Below, one piece after another: positions 1 through 14,400 of a DNA stretch of 64,000 bases. Under the pieces are notes generated by a model. It saw only the letters and a list, made by a program, of their open reading frames with translations, searched no databases and had not been told where the DNA came from. Position 1 is the first letter of the stretch, and each line of letters starts with the position of its first letter. The stretch is from Mermis nigrescens (taxonomy: Eukaryota; Nematoda; Enoplea; Mermithida; Mermithidae). The stretch covers positions 664,202-728,201 of the forward strand of contig JAVLUZ010000145.1 in NCBI GenBank assembly GCA_036768485.1, given 5' to 3'. The position numbers were made by a program, and so were the translations under genes.

Positions 1-1181
1 AGAGACGAAGATCGATTTGACATTTTTGACCCACACCCGACCCGCAAGAGTACGGATGGCTTGAATTAGCATTTACCACGCTAATTTTTCACCAGCATAA
101 TACCCATATGGTGTCAGTAAATAGTGATGCGTGACGCATGTCCTTTTCAATACAGCTGTTTGAGGATGTCATAAAATTTTGCAGATTAATGTGCTGTTTG
201 CCAGTGCAAATAGATTTAAATAAATAAAGAAATTAATGATATGCTAAATTACAATTATATGCTTCTTACTATTCAATGGACTCAAAGAAAACTGACTTCT
301 GTATACGTATTATAATATCAGAAATGATAAGCAGTTGCCGTATATTAATTTAATCAGACAACAGACGCCACTGCGCTTATGGATTAAATGATTATTAAAG
401 AATGAAATAATTTTGTTTTGAAACTGCTGAAAACAAGTGCAGTTGTCTGTCACGAAGTAGTTACTTCGTTCTAGAAATCTTCAAAGAAACAGATACTTAG
501 ATAAAAAGAATATACCTAATCGTTTAAATTGCCTATAATGCAGGAAGATTGAAAAGCGTAAAAATTACTTTATTTTGCAAAAAATGTTTTCGTATCCGTC
601 AACACGTTTTGCTATAGGCCGACATTTTTATTAGCTCGGGGCATGGCAACATTCAGTAGAGCAGTGCTAACAAATCGTGAATGTGAACGATATGTACAAT
701 CTGTTTGTTGGAGTGCTTCAATCTTTAATTCTCGCATTTGTCCCATTAAGCTATCCTTAGTAAATCGAATGTAAATATACTAAACATATTAAAAGAATAT
801 TAAGTAAGAGACGTATGTATTGGAAGAAATATAAACGTAGTTAGTTATTTACACGAATGCAAGTATAAATCCTTTTCCGAAAAATTAAAGATTTAAATCA
901 AAAATTTTCCTGCATTTGAAGAAATTAATCTTTTTCTGACCAGAGTCTAAAATCTTTTGATAAATTTGTCAACAATCACTTATTAATCATCATTCTATTC
1001 CGCCTCTTTTTTAGGATCACAAAATTCTTCCTGGTCCTTTAGAAAAGACAAATTTGTTTAATAACTACATAGGTACTTTTCTTCAGTTTTTCTCGGCAAA
1101 CTGCAAGCCATTCATTTTAACGCTTGTAGAAAGTGCGGCTGGTCTTGAATCATATATATTTTTTTTTCAATTGGTCCTGAC
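1..1181. other. Upstream region, no gene seen
   Basis: AT-rich DNA with no exon or mobile-element end that I can recognise. It lies upstream of the DCLK-like gene and may hold its promoter and non-coding first exon, but no core promoter motif stands out. Confidence 0.4.
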
Positions 1182-1815
1182 CAGACATCCACAGCATGGG
1201 AATTCTGGGGGCGGGGATGAAATTTTAATATGTCCCGTTGAGCCCAAAAATGGTGGTTACCACACCTGGGCGTGGTTTGGGGGGTATGCACCCCCCAGAA
1301 ACCAAAATACCCCCCCAGAAATCAAAATACCCCCCAGAATTCAATTTTTGAAAATTTTTTTCGTTTTTTTTCGCAATTTTTTTGATGCCAATGGATAGTG
1401 CTTGATGAGAAACGTTGAAAAATGGTGTTTTTATCGCCATACCACCATGTTTAAGGCCATTTTTCGACCTTCAAAAAAATCTTGCACCCCCCCCCCAGAA
1501 ATTTCTTGCTGCCCACGTATGGTGGTTACGCGTCAGAAACGCCGTTTTTTGGCGTTTCTGACGATGTTATATCTTTCTAGAACATAAAAACGTAAAAAAT
1601 TTTGAAAAAACAAAAAGTCGAACAAATGCAGTCAAAACATGAGTAATTTGACACTTTTGAGAAAATTGGTAATTGAAAACGCTATAAAAACACCTTTTCT
1701 ACGACTTTTAAATATTTTTTGCGAACATTCGAAAGGCAGCTAATTCTGGGGGAAGGGGAAAAACATTTTACGGGGGGGTGAAACCCCCAACCCCTCCTTC
1801 GCAAGATCATGCGTG
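1182..1815 (+). mobile_element. Family A MITE with nested family B MITE
   Basis: The left end (CAGACATCCACAGCATGGG) and right end (GATCATGCGTG) match family A. The element is flanked by an exact 8-bp duplication, GTCCTGAC, at 1174-1181 and 1816-1823. It is non-coding. It is longer than other family A copies because a family B element has inserted into it at 1261-1521. Confidence 0.88.
1261..1521 (+). mobile_element. Family B MITE (nested in family A)
   Basis: It starts CACACCTGGGCG and ends GCCCACGTATG. An exact 8-bp TSD, GTGGTTAC, lies at 1253-1260 and 1522-1529. Removing the element and one TSD restores the family A sequence seen elsewhere near 16275. Internally it has runs of C (the cause of proline-rich spurious ORFs) and a conserved core around GATGCCAATGGATAGTGC. 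Confidence 0.92.
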
Positions 1816-2005
1816 GTCCTGACGGGCTTTGCCATCTTTTTCAAGAAACTTCTAAATTATTTTGCAGAGCCTTTAGCAATAAACTATTTTCAATCTTTTT
1901 TTTAAGCAGGTCCATCCCTTATTTGTGGGAAATAACCAATGTAGCTGTTAAATTTAAAAGTAAAATATTTTCTCAACTTTAAATGGACTCTTGTCTTCCT
2001 CTCAG

Positions 2006-2107
2006 TTTGGCTTTCTTAAATCGGAATCCACGCGAATTACAACTATTTCTCAATTCAGCTTTATTTCGGTTCAATAATGATTTAATGACACTATTACAAG
2101 TACGAAT
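2006..2107 (+). other. DCLK: Probable 5' UTR part of the first DCLK coding exon
   Basis: A pyrimidine-rich tract ending CTTCCTCTCAG at 2005 looks like a 3' splice site. The next 102 bases have an in-frame stop (TGA at 2078) and no other in-frame ATG before 2108. This supports a spliced 5' UTR with an unseen upstream non-coding exon. Confidence 0.5.
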
Positions 2108-5100
2108 ATGCCCGATATTGCGCAAGACAATGAATGTAGTAGTATCATTCCAACTTTCAACAATTCCACTTTGCCGCGTACTTCAAAAAAACGCAATAAG
2201 CCTTCAGTAGTGGTCCTTTCAACTGCTCAAGAAATTATTTCGCCATCGGCTAATGGATGTTCCATAATCCAGCCAGTTAATCAGTCTCAAAAAAGCTTCG
2301 TGCGGATGTGTAACAGAGCTAAACGGGTCAGATTTTTTCGTAATGGAGATCAGTATTTTAAAGGTAAATCCAATTATACTTCAACGAACGTAATTTTAAT
2401 TCATAATTTATTTGATCAGTAAATTGATTAAATATGTGCTGCAAGCAGACGTGCATATGACATAGCATATGGAGATTAGAGATAAGGATCTGGGGGAAAA
2501 CATAGTAAGATGAAGGCCAAAAACGGGCAAAAGTCAATTTTTTTTGCGAAAGGGATTGAAATCGATAAGAACCTGAGAATTAATGTACTTATTACGTTTT
2601 TAAGGCTTGCTATACTAAACATTTTAAGACCATTCTATCTGAAAAAACTGCCCCCAGATCAGGCTGATTTAAGGCCGGCTATGCTATGCGAATGCAATTT
2701 GGCTGAAAATTCTAACGCGACAGCATTCAGCAATGATCGCTGTTAGATGCAATCTCGTTGGATTGATTGATTGAAACGAGTATGAATCCATCGGTTTTAA
2801 TGTCTCACAAGAACTTAATGCGCTTAAAGTCTGTTTTATTTAGCTTTGCGATCTTATTTCGAATTTTATCCGCATTCATAAGGCTACAAAAGTGGTTTAA
2901 AATTTTGATACAGTAATGCGACTTAAGGATGACAAAGGTGTACCATAGCCGGTGATCTAAACATACATGCACAGCATGGGAATTCCGGGGGGGTGAAATT
3001 ATAAAGTGCCTTTTTAGCGTCCGATAATGTTAGGTACGCGTCAGAAACATCGTTTTTAATTCAGCGTTTCTGACGATGCTCTACCTCTCTAGAGCACAAA
3101 AAACATGAGAAAATTTCGAAAAAATAAAAAAAAATCGGAACAAATCGAACAAAACATGAGTATAATGGCGCAAAGCGCCGAGAATTTAGCACTTTTGTGC
3201 AAGTAGATAGCTAAAAACGCTTAGAAAAGCATCTTTTTTGCAAATTAGAAAATTTTAGGGAACTTTCAGAAAATCGCTAATTCTGTGGGGGGAAGTTTTG
3301 GGGGTGAAACCCCTCTCCCCGCCCTAAATCCACCCAAGATCATATATGGATAGGACCGAGGGTACTTTTGGACCCTCGGCCGAGGCCGAGGCACCGAGGC
3401 AGTTTAAAATCCTTGTCTTGGCCTAGGCCGAGGCCGAGGCTGAGCTTCGTGCCGAGATTAATGTATGTAGGTATAGATGAGGTCTAGTTCATGATATATC
3501 GATGGTAAGATAGAAGTAAGTCGCAGTTATAGTTATGCTGCAATGTTCACAAGTGTGAATAACGTTTGATTCAATTAATAAAGTGAGAAAACTTATTTCA
3601 GTAGATCATGAATCATTTTCACCCTGTTAAATGAAACAAAAAATTGAAAAGATGCATAATTGAATAACTAAAATGAAACAAGTGAGAATGAAATGCATGA
3701 TGTAAATCCAAAAAGGCTATATAGCTAATTTTCTGATACCAAAAGGACAATAGAGTCGTTTTTACGAAGCACATAGCTATCTAGCAATTTTTGGTTTTCA
3801 CCCCCTTGAAAGTTTGACCTTGCGCTTCTATGGTATCCCCTACCAGAACTTTTAAGAAGTAGTATCCCCCTTCAGGCCATTTTGGACCAAAACCGATTGC
3901 TTGAACCACGAAAAAGCGTCAGATGACGTCTAATTGTGTAAATAATTTGAAGTACATATACTCGTATGTACTTATTTTTAGAGCAACCGACTGTTCAATT
4001 CATTCATCCAGACTCTTTTCAACTGAATTTACAAACTTATTCTGATGGTCAGTCAGCAAGTTCATGTCTGCAACAACACCAGTCCAGTAGATAAATGCAG
4101 GTTAATAAGTATGTAAGATGCAAAACGGTCAGGGGCGTAACCAGCCGGGGGCGGGGGAAGAAGGAGGGGAGGGGCGGACCCCCCTCCGAAAAGAAAAAAA
4201 ATATTTATATTTTTCCCAAGGGTTCCACTAAGAAAAAATTAATAATTTTTGAAGTCTAGTAAAAGGACAAACAGAATACGTTTTTAGAACACTTGAGCTG
4301 CTGAATTCGAAATTTTTCGGCGCTTTGCGCCAGATTTCTTATTTTATATTATGTCTTTATCCTAGAACTGCAGACTTTACTTAAACATGGTAAATATGTC
4401 AAAAATTTTCGGCGCTTCTCGCCGATTTATTATTTTCTGCTTCAGTTCGCTTTAGAAAACCGAAATGTGTTGGGAGTCAAGCTTGAACTTAATATTGAGA
4501 AATTAGCCATATATATGGGTTAAAGGATAGATTTTTTACATCGAAGTTTGAAAAGAAGCATAAAAATTTTGAATTTTTTAGAAATGTTTTTCTTCACCAT
4601 GGTATATATCTCACTGAGGAACGCTCAAAAGTGCCATTTTTTCGCCCACCTTTTAATGGTTTTCAGATAGAAAACTTCAAAAATTTTGGCCCCCCCCTCA
4701 CGAAATAAAATCCTGGTTACACCTCTGAAAACGGTCAAGGTTATGTTTGCAGATGCAGAAACATTATGCAAGTAAGATGTGATACCGGATTCTAAAGTCA
4801 TACAGTCCGTACTTTTACGTGCATCTAGAGACACACCTGGGCAATGCCTCCTGTCGCCCTCCATCGACAATAGGCCGAGTTCCGGGCTACGTTTTGTATA
4901 TAATATCTTTAATTCGGAAGACAAGCTCCTGTATCACACAATATCCGTATTATAAAATGATTAAATTAGGACAGATGAAGATTACAATTTTTCCAAACAG
5001 TGGCCGACCAACCAATCTGAAAATTGGATGCCGCTTGCGTACTAATTCATTCTTACCTCGATTAAAATTAACAACTCGACTAGATTTTTTTGCTTGAACT

Positions 5101-5433
5101 GAATAACACTTGCCTGAATGACTCGGTCGGCGAAAATTCCCATTTCTCAATTAGCTTTTTCATTCGTCTTCTGAATTTTAAGCTTTTTCCGTTTGTTAAT
5201 TAAGTGTTTATAATTAAAAATGTTCAGGTGTGTGGTATGCTGTAGCATACGACCGTTTTCGTTGCTTTGAAGCGTTGCTAGAGGACCTGAATCGCACGAT
5301 TGGTGATTTAGTTAATTTGCCGCATGGAGTTCGTTGCATTTTCAGCATCGACGGGCAGAAACGCATAAATTGCTTAGAAAACTTAGTTGACGGCGAGAGT
5401 TATGTTTGCTCGTCGAATGATGTTTTCAAAAGA
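2108..5433 (+). CDS. DCLK: DCLK exons 1-2: N-terminus and DCX domain 1
   Basis: Exon 1 (2108-2363) gives a Ser/Asn-rich leader of about 69 residues, then [15 protein letters not shown], the classic start of a DCX domain. It ends in phase 1 at G|GTAAAT. Exon 2 (5228-5433) completes the glycine codon and reads [20 protein letters not shown], then the conserved LPHGVR, ...SIDGQKRI and [14 protein letters not shown]. These match the ubiquitin-like fold of DCX family N-terminal domains, which bind between microtubule protofilaments. The 2.9-kb intron holds several repeats. Confidence 0.95.
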
Positions 5434-8400
5434 GTGAGTTTCACACGATCCTTCATCAGTACAATGCACGTAAAGATGGAAAAAGTGTATTTTTGTCTTT
5501 AAATCGTCGAATCTTCGACGCGTCCCACCAGAAACGAAGTATTTTCCGTAATTTTGTAGTTTTCACTGCCTATTGACACAAAATCAATTTTTTCAAAAGT
5601 ACGAATTTTTTGTCTTAAACGGATGGAACGTGTTGAGAAACGCTTGAAAATTCGGTTTTTACTAGCTATTTCAGCCATTTTTTGAGATATGAAATCGTTT
5701 ATCTTAGGTCCTCTCCGTTGAGCGAATCCTGAATACGGTTCAGATTTCGTATATATGTCTCTTTATAGGGTGGCCCTATCAACAAGGCTACAAGAACTCT
5801 TCTGCATAAGTTTCGCTCTGCTTAATTAAGCTATCAAAATTTTGACTTGTGGCTTTGAATTATCCGAATCGATTAAATTCAAAGAATCTCTATAAGCCGT
5901 ACATGCACATAATAAGGTGAGGGGGCATAATCCCCCGCTGAAGGGACAGCCAGACAGGTACTGTTCTGCTTGAGCCGACGGAACATTTTTTTGCATTTTT
6001 TGGGTCAAAAGCAGTAACAATGTCAAAATTTCACTTTTATAAGATTTTTACTCAAAAAGCGCTTGAGATTGAACAATTTATGAGTTTTTAGTGCTAAAAG
6101 TGATGTTATGCAGTCAAAATGAACTAAAAATGCTTTAAAATGCAATATTACCACAAAAATCGTTTCATAGGCTACTTTGATCGTTTTAGTCGTTTAAACA
6201 GCAAGAAAACCGTGAACGTTAAATTTACTGTTTTGTATATCTGGGATTTCACTCCCTCTGCAGACCCTGACCTTGTGCTTCAATGCTATGAACCCCAAGT
6301 TTTTTAGGATACAAATGCAATTAAGTGTAAAATGATGAGAAACTTACAAAGCTGAACCAAAACAAATCTGAATTTAAGATGAATAACGAAGAAACTAAAG
6401 ACCCTTTTATAGCTACTTTATGGAAAAGCAGAATTTTACTAATTGAGACCACTAGTTACATAACTGTTTTCTGTTGTAACCACGGTTTTTTTTTGTATTG
6501 GGCAAAGAATTTTCCCGATGTACGAAGACTTTTCGGGACTGTCTTTGTACATGTACAAAGATTTTTGGGAAGACAAAAACTGTAAAAAATGTGTAAAATT
6601 CCCAAAAATTTTCGGCAGTTCGCGTCGAAATGAGTACTTCTCTGTCCTATATATCTTTATAGTGGCGAAATTTGCATTTAGAATGCAAACATGTCAAATG
6701 TTTTGGCGCTTTGCGCTGTTTTGAGACAATTTTCATACAATCACGTGGAGAAGTGAATGGGCTTTCAGAATATGTATTATACTTAAATCATAAATGAAAT
6801 GTAAATAATTAATAATATAACAAAGAGTGTGGCGCCAAAACGGCGTCGCTAAAACGACCAATTTCGAAAATTTTATCACTGAGCCTTGTTCGACATGCAG
6901 ATCGATTATGAAAAAGCGCGAGAGCCGGTCTGGAGTTACAGTACGCCAAGGAGGCCGAAATTCGAGATTGGTCGACGCGGCTTTACAACTCTGCCCGAAT
7001 CCTCGGCCGCCTATTTGAACGAATTTGTGCGTCCCAAGATAATCACAGTCGTCCGAAACGGTTCGAAGCCACGCAAAGTGGTTCGCATTCTGCTGAACAA
7101 GAGAACGGCGCGCTCTTTTGAGCAAGTTTTGTCCGACGTTACGGCTTTGGTCAAATTAGATACCGGAGCAGTTCGGAAATTATACGCATTGGATGGCAAA
7201 TTGGTACTTATATGTGTAGGGCCGTATTTAGGAAGGCGGTAGCCGCCCCCTCCTTATCCAGAAAAACTTTGAAACGTAAAATGATTCACGAAAAAAATGA
7301 AGAAATTGCATGTCTTTGACGTAAAATCTTTTAATTTCCGGCGCTTCGCTCCACTTGTGAAGTATTTTCCGTAATTTTGGCTCAAGCGCAACCGGAAAAA
7401 CGACTCTTTTATAGCTTTTTAAGTGAGAAAAATCGTTCAAAAATTTCGAACTTTATGATCTTAATGGATGGAACATATCAAAAAACATCGAGAAATGCGG
7501 TTTTTGCGGGGATCCCGACAAATTTGCCGAGATATAGACCAGGGTCCGCCTCCGTCGCCGAATCCTAGATTCGGGCCTGCATATGTATATGTGTGTTGTG
7601 CAGAGAAGCAAACTTGGGAATTCTGGGGGAGGGGGTTAGGTAAGAAGTGCCCTTTTTGGGCTCAAACACGGTGGATGCGCATCTAAAATAACATTTTCAG
7701 CTTCTCTGAGGATGTTCTATCTTTCTAGAGCGTAAAAACTTAAATTCAACAGAATATTGTCAAAAAAGGAGTATAAGGCGCGAAGCGCTGAAAATTTGAT
7801 ACGTTTGAGCATACAAAAATTGCTTTCAACATCACCTTTTGTACGATTTTTTGGAAAATCGCGAATTCTGTGGGGAGGGATGAAAACCTCTAAACTCCCA
7901 TGATTCGCTTATTTTTTCTGTAATGCGTTGAAGTTGATTCCTAGCGAGGGCCTAACAGTTTGTGACACCCTGCATTTTCTTTTTAAAAGCCTCAGACGAT
8001 GGCAATGTTGGAATACCATCTTTAATAGCTGAAAGACTAACAAACATATTTTTCATGCTCTACAGTTTATTTAAGGTGACATGCTTAATCGATCTTTTCG
8101 GCGATGAAGACGTCTTCGTAGCTTGTGGCAACGAAAAGCTAACCATCGAGGATCTGTTATTAGATTCGGAAGGTGATTTTGACTTTGCATTATGTATATT
8201 ACATATGATAATTCTCGTATTTGTACTTGGGCTTCACGCAGACACGCACAATAGCTGAACTCTGGGGAGAAGGATGAAAATTTAAAGTGCATTCTTCGGG
8301 CTCAAAAACGGTTGATGCGCGTTGATGCTTTATCTTTCTGGAGCGTGAAAACATGAACAAACATCGGGAAATATCGAATAAGTTGAACAAAATCAGTCAA

Positions 8401-11400
8401 CAAATGAGTTTACGATGCGAAGCTTCGGAAATTTAACATTTCTGAGCAAGCAGATAGCATAAACGCTTAAAATGGTACCGTTTATGCAGTTTTTTTTAGA
8501 AAATCGCGAATTCGGGAAGGTGGTAAAATAATTTTTGGGGGTTGAAAACATCTAAACCTCCTCCCCTAAGATCATGCATTAGATCAATTTTGTCCGAGTA
8601 AGATACAGTTTTTCACTTAGTGGTGTATTATATAGATGAATTAATATCTTGAAATAAAGCTATGCATGTAAAGTAGAGCATCCAATAATATACACAGAGT
8701 ATGGCACACATGTAACGGCTAAAACTTCGAAATGGGTCCCGCCGCGGCTATTGAGGGGGTTGGGTAAACGACCTTCAATTTTTGCTAAAAACGGCCAAAA
8801 AATACCGAAAAAAGGGCCAAAAAATTCAATTTTCTTCAAAAATTGAGAGGGGGTCATAATTTTTCTGGCTTTTCTGTGATTAAGGGGACGTCCAACTTTG
8901 GGTGTGTGGATCCTCTATCCTTCCCTGTGACATGTATGGAGTATGGTAACCTTTAGAAAAAACGGAAGCAGCTCTAATTCCCTTGATTTTTGTACACGTG
9001 TGTTTGGTATGTGAAAAGAGAACGAGGAAAAGAAATTTGATTGAAAATGAACTAATATTGGTTTAGTCACACGATCCAAAAGTCGCGAATTTTGTAATGC
9101 GTATGTTGCTGATAAAAAGGCACGGAAATTCAAATTTGAATATCAGCATATTTAGCTTCATCTGTTGACTTGTGAGAAAAGCGATCATCACATTTGTTTT
9201 TGGCATATTGAATATGACTATAAAAATACAATTTCTTGGAAAAGTCGTTAAATTTTCGATAATGCAAAATCGCCAAAAATACGAAACGAGCTCTAAAATC
9301 CTCAATTTTTACATGATTAACATGCGATTTTCAGCAGAGAGTATTTCTCGAACCTTATTTTTCCATTTTGTTTACGAGTTTTGTTGAAAAACTAGCATTT
9401 TTCGTAATTTTTTTCCATGCATTCTTTAACTTATATAAGCACATTCTAAAATTTCACCCTATACTATGATTTTTACTAATTTTCGTTATTTTGGCCTTAA
9501 ATTCCGAATCAATAATTCGTCATTAAATTTCAGAATACAAAATGTTGTACAGTTCAAAGTATAAACCGGTGCTCAAGAACTGCAATGCGGTTCCGCGGAC
9601 ATCTTTCGCAGCACGCGGGCCCAATGGCAATTTTAAAGCTAAAGTTCGTTTCGGTGAGTAAAATAATTCATTTGAAAATAAATGAAAATTCATTTAACTC
9701 GTTTTATGGTTATTAATTCGACTGTTATTTAAGCTCTTTCGCTTATAATATTTCATTTGCGATGTCCATATTTCATCCACACTGTTATATGGCATGAGTG
9801 GCGTACACCTAAAAATGTATTAGGGCTGTTCACTTTACCTTTTCTCCTTTCCTCATGACATAGTTTCCCAAGGTCCATAATTCAGAGAGTGGGGGAAAAT
9901 AAAATCCAGAAATTCGGGAGCAGTAAATTTAGGGTTCGATCCTTTTTTGCAAGCCAAATGTGAAAAAAATTGAAACATCATATACGAAATATTTTAAGGA
10001 GGAATACTGCATTTTTAAATATTTTATATTCAATTCTGACTCGTCTCTTCACCATTATTAGTAAAAATATAAGAACTCATCGAAAATATTGACTTCTTAG
10101 ATAGTTTTTACCTTCATCCCAAGCATTTAATGGAAAAATAGAACAGAAAAATACTAGTTAGCGCAAAGCGCCGAAAACATTAAAAAAAATTTTTTTTTAA
10201 ATAAAAAAAATTAAAAAAACATTAAAAAACATTAAAAAAACATTTCCTACTTGCCGTCCCCAAAAATAATGCAGACAATATTTGATAGTTCAAAATCGTC
10301 TGACAGTGACTCGAGTCTTGGACTCTGAAGTAGGGGTAATACGCTCCCTAACCCCCAACGGGGACGTATGCCTCTTGGTATTCGTCGCACCCTCTCCTAA
10401 ATAAGGAATAGAAATTTTACTTTGCCGGAAATTTTAAGGAAAATTTAAAGTTTTATATTGAAAGGTAAATTATTCATGTCTACTTCTAATGAAAATGCTT
10501 ATTTTTCATACGAGCAAGATTAGAAATCCAGTTGTTTCTCAGTAATAAAAATTTGCTTCTTTATTTCGAACTACATATTACATATGTTCATATAGGGACA
10601 CATTTTCGCTTCGTGTACTTATCTATTTCTTGTCAGTTACATGCTGTTAAGTGGAAAACTTTCAGACAATATCACATTAAGGCAATAACTTGCTCTAGCT
10701 CTGTTTTTGTCTTCTGTGAACTCACAATTTAGGCCGACTTCGGTTGCCATTTGATGTTTTTGTATTCATTTTTAAGGCAACGGGTATAATGGAGCTAGTC
10801 CGGAAGTTAGACGAAAATTTTTGGTTGCCAAAAATTCTCGAAGATCAAAGTTTATCCAGGTAAGAAAGGAAGGGCGCGAAGGAATTTAAGTAGGTACTTT
10901 TCTTGAATAGTTTGCACAACGACACATAGATACATAGCAGGCATATATGTGCCTGTTCTTGGAGGGGGTTTGGCTTGACCCACAGAATGACAACTGACCT
11001 CGCAAAATGGCTGCTACCCACAAAAAGTCGATTGTCTAAAAAAAATTTTAGAAAGTGTTATTTTTTAAACGTTTTTAGTCAACTTTTTGTTCAAAAGTGT
11101 CAGATTTTCGGATGCATCGCGACATACGCTCATTTATGACTATCTATATTTTGTTGAGAAAACGTTGTTTTGACGTATACCTACCCACAGTGTTTTTTTT
11201 GTACTCGGCAAAGATTTTTCCCGATGTACACAAACTTTTCGGGACCGTCTTTGTACATGTACAAAGATTTTTGGGAAGACAAAAATTGCAGAAAAGGTCT
11301 GAAATTCGCAGAAATTTTCGGCGCTCCGCGCCGAAATGAGTAATTGTGTGTTCTGTATATCTTTATAATGGCAGAAATTGCATTTCAAAAGTAAAAATGT

Positions 11401-14400
11401 CAACTTTTTCGGCGCTTCGCGCCGTTGGAAGACGATTCTTATCGATTTTTGCCCTTAGAGACCCAGAAATTAGCTAAAATACACTACCAAAAGTCGAACA
11501 ACTCTGTTTTTACCAACTAAAATCGCTACTGTACCATATTATAGTATCCAAAAATTTGTGTGCACAAAATGTACAAAGATTTTTGGGAAGACAAAATTGT
11601 AAAAAGGTGTAAAATTCTCAAAAATTTCGGCGCTTCGCGCCGAAATGAGTAATTGTTTGTCCTATATATCTCAAAAATGGCAGAATTTGCATTTAGAAAT
11701 GGAAAAACGTCAAATTTTTCGGCGCTTCGCGGCTTTTTGAGACAATTTTCAGTAATGTTTGGCGTCAGAAACCCAGAAATTAGCTAAAATATACTACCAA
11801 AGATCGAAAACCCTGTTTTACCATACTAATACTGCTACTGTACTATATTATAGTACATAAAAATTTGCATCTACAAAATGTACTAAGACTTTTGGGGACC
11901 ATCTTTGTACATGTACAAACGGACTTTGTACAAGAAAAAACACTGCCCACCCATCTTTTTTTACCCCAAAAAAGGCACTTTTTGAAAAATTTTTCGGGGC
12001 TGGCCCCCCTCTAATTCCCGTGCTGTACTTGTATCATAGCAGGTATGCACGGTGATGAATATAATGCTATATAGGAATAAAATGGTAGCGTGGTAGGTTG
12101 AAAATTGAATAGACTAAAAATATAAAGAATGCGTACAACCGAAGTTAGCTTTTGAAGTTTAACGTATGGGCGTATAGCAAGGTTTGTAAACTATCTATGA
12201 TTCCCACAAATCAGAATTTTTGAAGTATTGGTTGATAATCTAAGCGATTATTTTAGTTCTCAATGAACGTTATGAGTGTTCTTCAAAGATTGAGTGTTTT
12301 CCAGATAGTGCGTTAATAATTATGCAATTATCGTGCAAATAGACCTGACGTATTTGCTAAGAAAAACTTTTCACAACGAGAATTTCATTCGATAAAATGC
12401 ATTTTTGATTTAATTCAATCTTTTCAAGTAAACATTTCGAGGAGATTAAGAAAGACGTCATTTAACTTTTAAACAGTAAAAAAAGCATTCCATGATATTA
12501 CATGCACGAGTGCATTTACTGGTAACAGGGAGGATTAGGGATCCCCACCCAAAGTTGGCTGTCCCCCATCACCCTAAGCCAGAAAAATTTTGGCCCCTTC
12601 CCCGATTTTTGGAAAAAAATTCAATTTTTTGAAGCCTACCCTTAAAAATGGCCGGGGACTCTCACCAAAAATTTCGAGCCCTTAGATGTATACATGCGAT
12701 TGCACTTATACGTATGTTGCCATTTTTCCATAGCGACATCTTCGTTCGCATTTTTTTTATTTGAAAAACCTATTATTTAATATTTTTTGTAGCTTTAGCT
12801 TTTAAAAACAAAGTGTCAATGTCCAATGTCATTTCACTAACGTATTTGAAACTATTGTTTATCGTTTATTTTAAGCCATCGGAAAGCAGGTCCCCGGGTT
12901 CAGCTAATTCGTGCCTTAGTAAGTATAGTAGCACATCTTCTTTGCTTGCGTTGCTTAATTCAAAATTTCCGATTTGATTAAGCCGGTTCTAACTCATCTG
13001 TCTCGCCGGTTTATCCGTTGGAAATCGAGGATCGATTTAAGATAGGTCGCATCATTGGTGATGGCAACTTTGCCGTTGTTCACGAATGTATATGCAGGTA
13101 TGTAACACGAATGCAAATAGACAGCAAGCATAAATACATGATCTTGGGGAGGGGTTTTGGAATCTCTTTCCCCCAGAAAATTTTTCACCCTACCCCCAAA
13201 ATTTTTCCACCCCTCTCCCCAAATTCGCGATTGTTCGAAAGTTTCCAAAAATCGTACAAAAAGTGCTGCCTTAGGCGTTTTCAGCCATCTATTTGATCAA
13301 AAGTGTTCGATTTTCGGCGCTTTGCGCCATATAGTCATGTTTTGACCATATTTTGTTCAATTTATTCAAATTTTTTCGAACTTTTATGAAGTTTTTAAAT
13401 GTTTTATGCTATAGAAAGATAGAGATTCGTCGGAAACGCCGAAAAACGATGTTTTTGTAGCATATCTACGATTTTTGAGCCCAAAAAAGCACTCTAAAAC
13501 TTACCTATTCCAGAATTCCTATGCTGTGCATGTAAGCCTGCGAAATCGAAACATATTCCTTATTTTAAAGAACAAATTTTGTATATTAAAAATACAATCA
13601 TCAGTGATCGTACGGGGTCAGATTTTCACCTCCGGTCGGGGTCGGGGTCGAGGATGAAAAACCCCGGTTTTCGGGGTCGGGGTCGGGGTTGAAGATTATT
13701 AGTTAGCATTGCATGATTACATACCAATTTAAAAAGGATAAAAACGATACCGTCACTTGTTTGTAGAGCATACTAATAAAGCTGGTTATGTTCAACATTT
13801 TATTTCATTCCAAGTTCAAACTTGGTTTTAGAAATTTAGCATTCCTTTCAATTTTACTCACTAATCGCTCTCGCTTTTTCGTATTCTTCCACAGTTTTTC
13901 TTTTTTTGTTGCCAAATAATATAATAAATGCATTGTCAGTGGCGGATCTAGGACTTAACTAAGGGAGGGGGGCGGTATCCCAATTTTTCCAAAAACAGTC
14001 AAAAATAGGTCCAAAAAATTTGCCCTTAACGCGCGAAATAGCGTTTTTTTCGGTGTTTTACATTGTACACTTTTACATAAAATCACTTTTGACGCAAAAT
14101 TTTTTTCTAAAAATTATAAAATTCTAGACAATTTTGTGCGAAAAAATCATTAAATTTCTTTAACAAAAATTTGGCGCGAAGCGTTGGAAAATTTGTGAAA
14201 TTAAGGCGTATAGACGTCTAGGAGCATAATTTATTGCTTGATTTCCTGTATTTTAAGTATTTGATGCGAAACGTCGAAATTTTTAATTGAAAATAGAAGA
14301 AAACTATGCAAAAATAGCTGTTTCTGCTGCTAAAATTGTTTTGAAACCTACATTAACAGAAAATGGCTTCCAGGCAGTGTTTTTTTGTACAAGGTCCGTT

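Noticed and set aside
1054..1398. Proline-rich ORFs reading PPRNQNTPPEIK and its complements
   Set aside because: They are family B MITE sequence; the same peptide recurs wherever the element does, on both strands.
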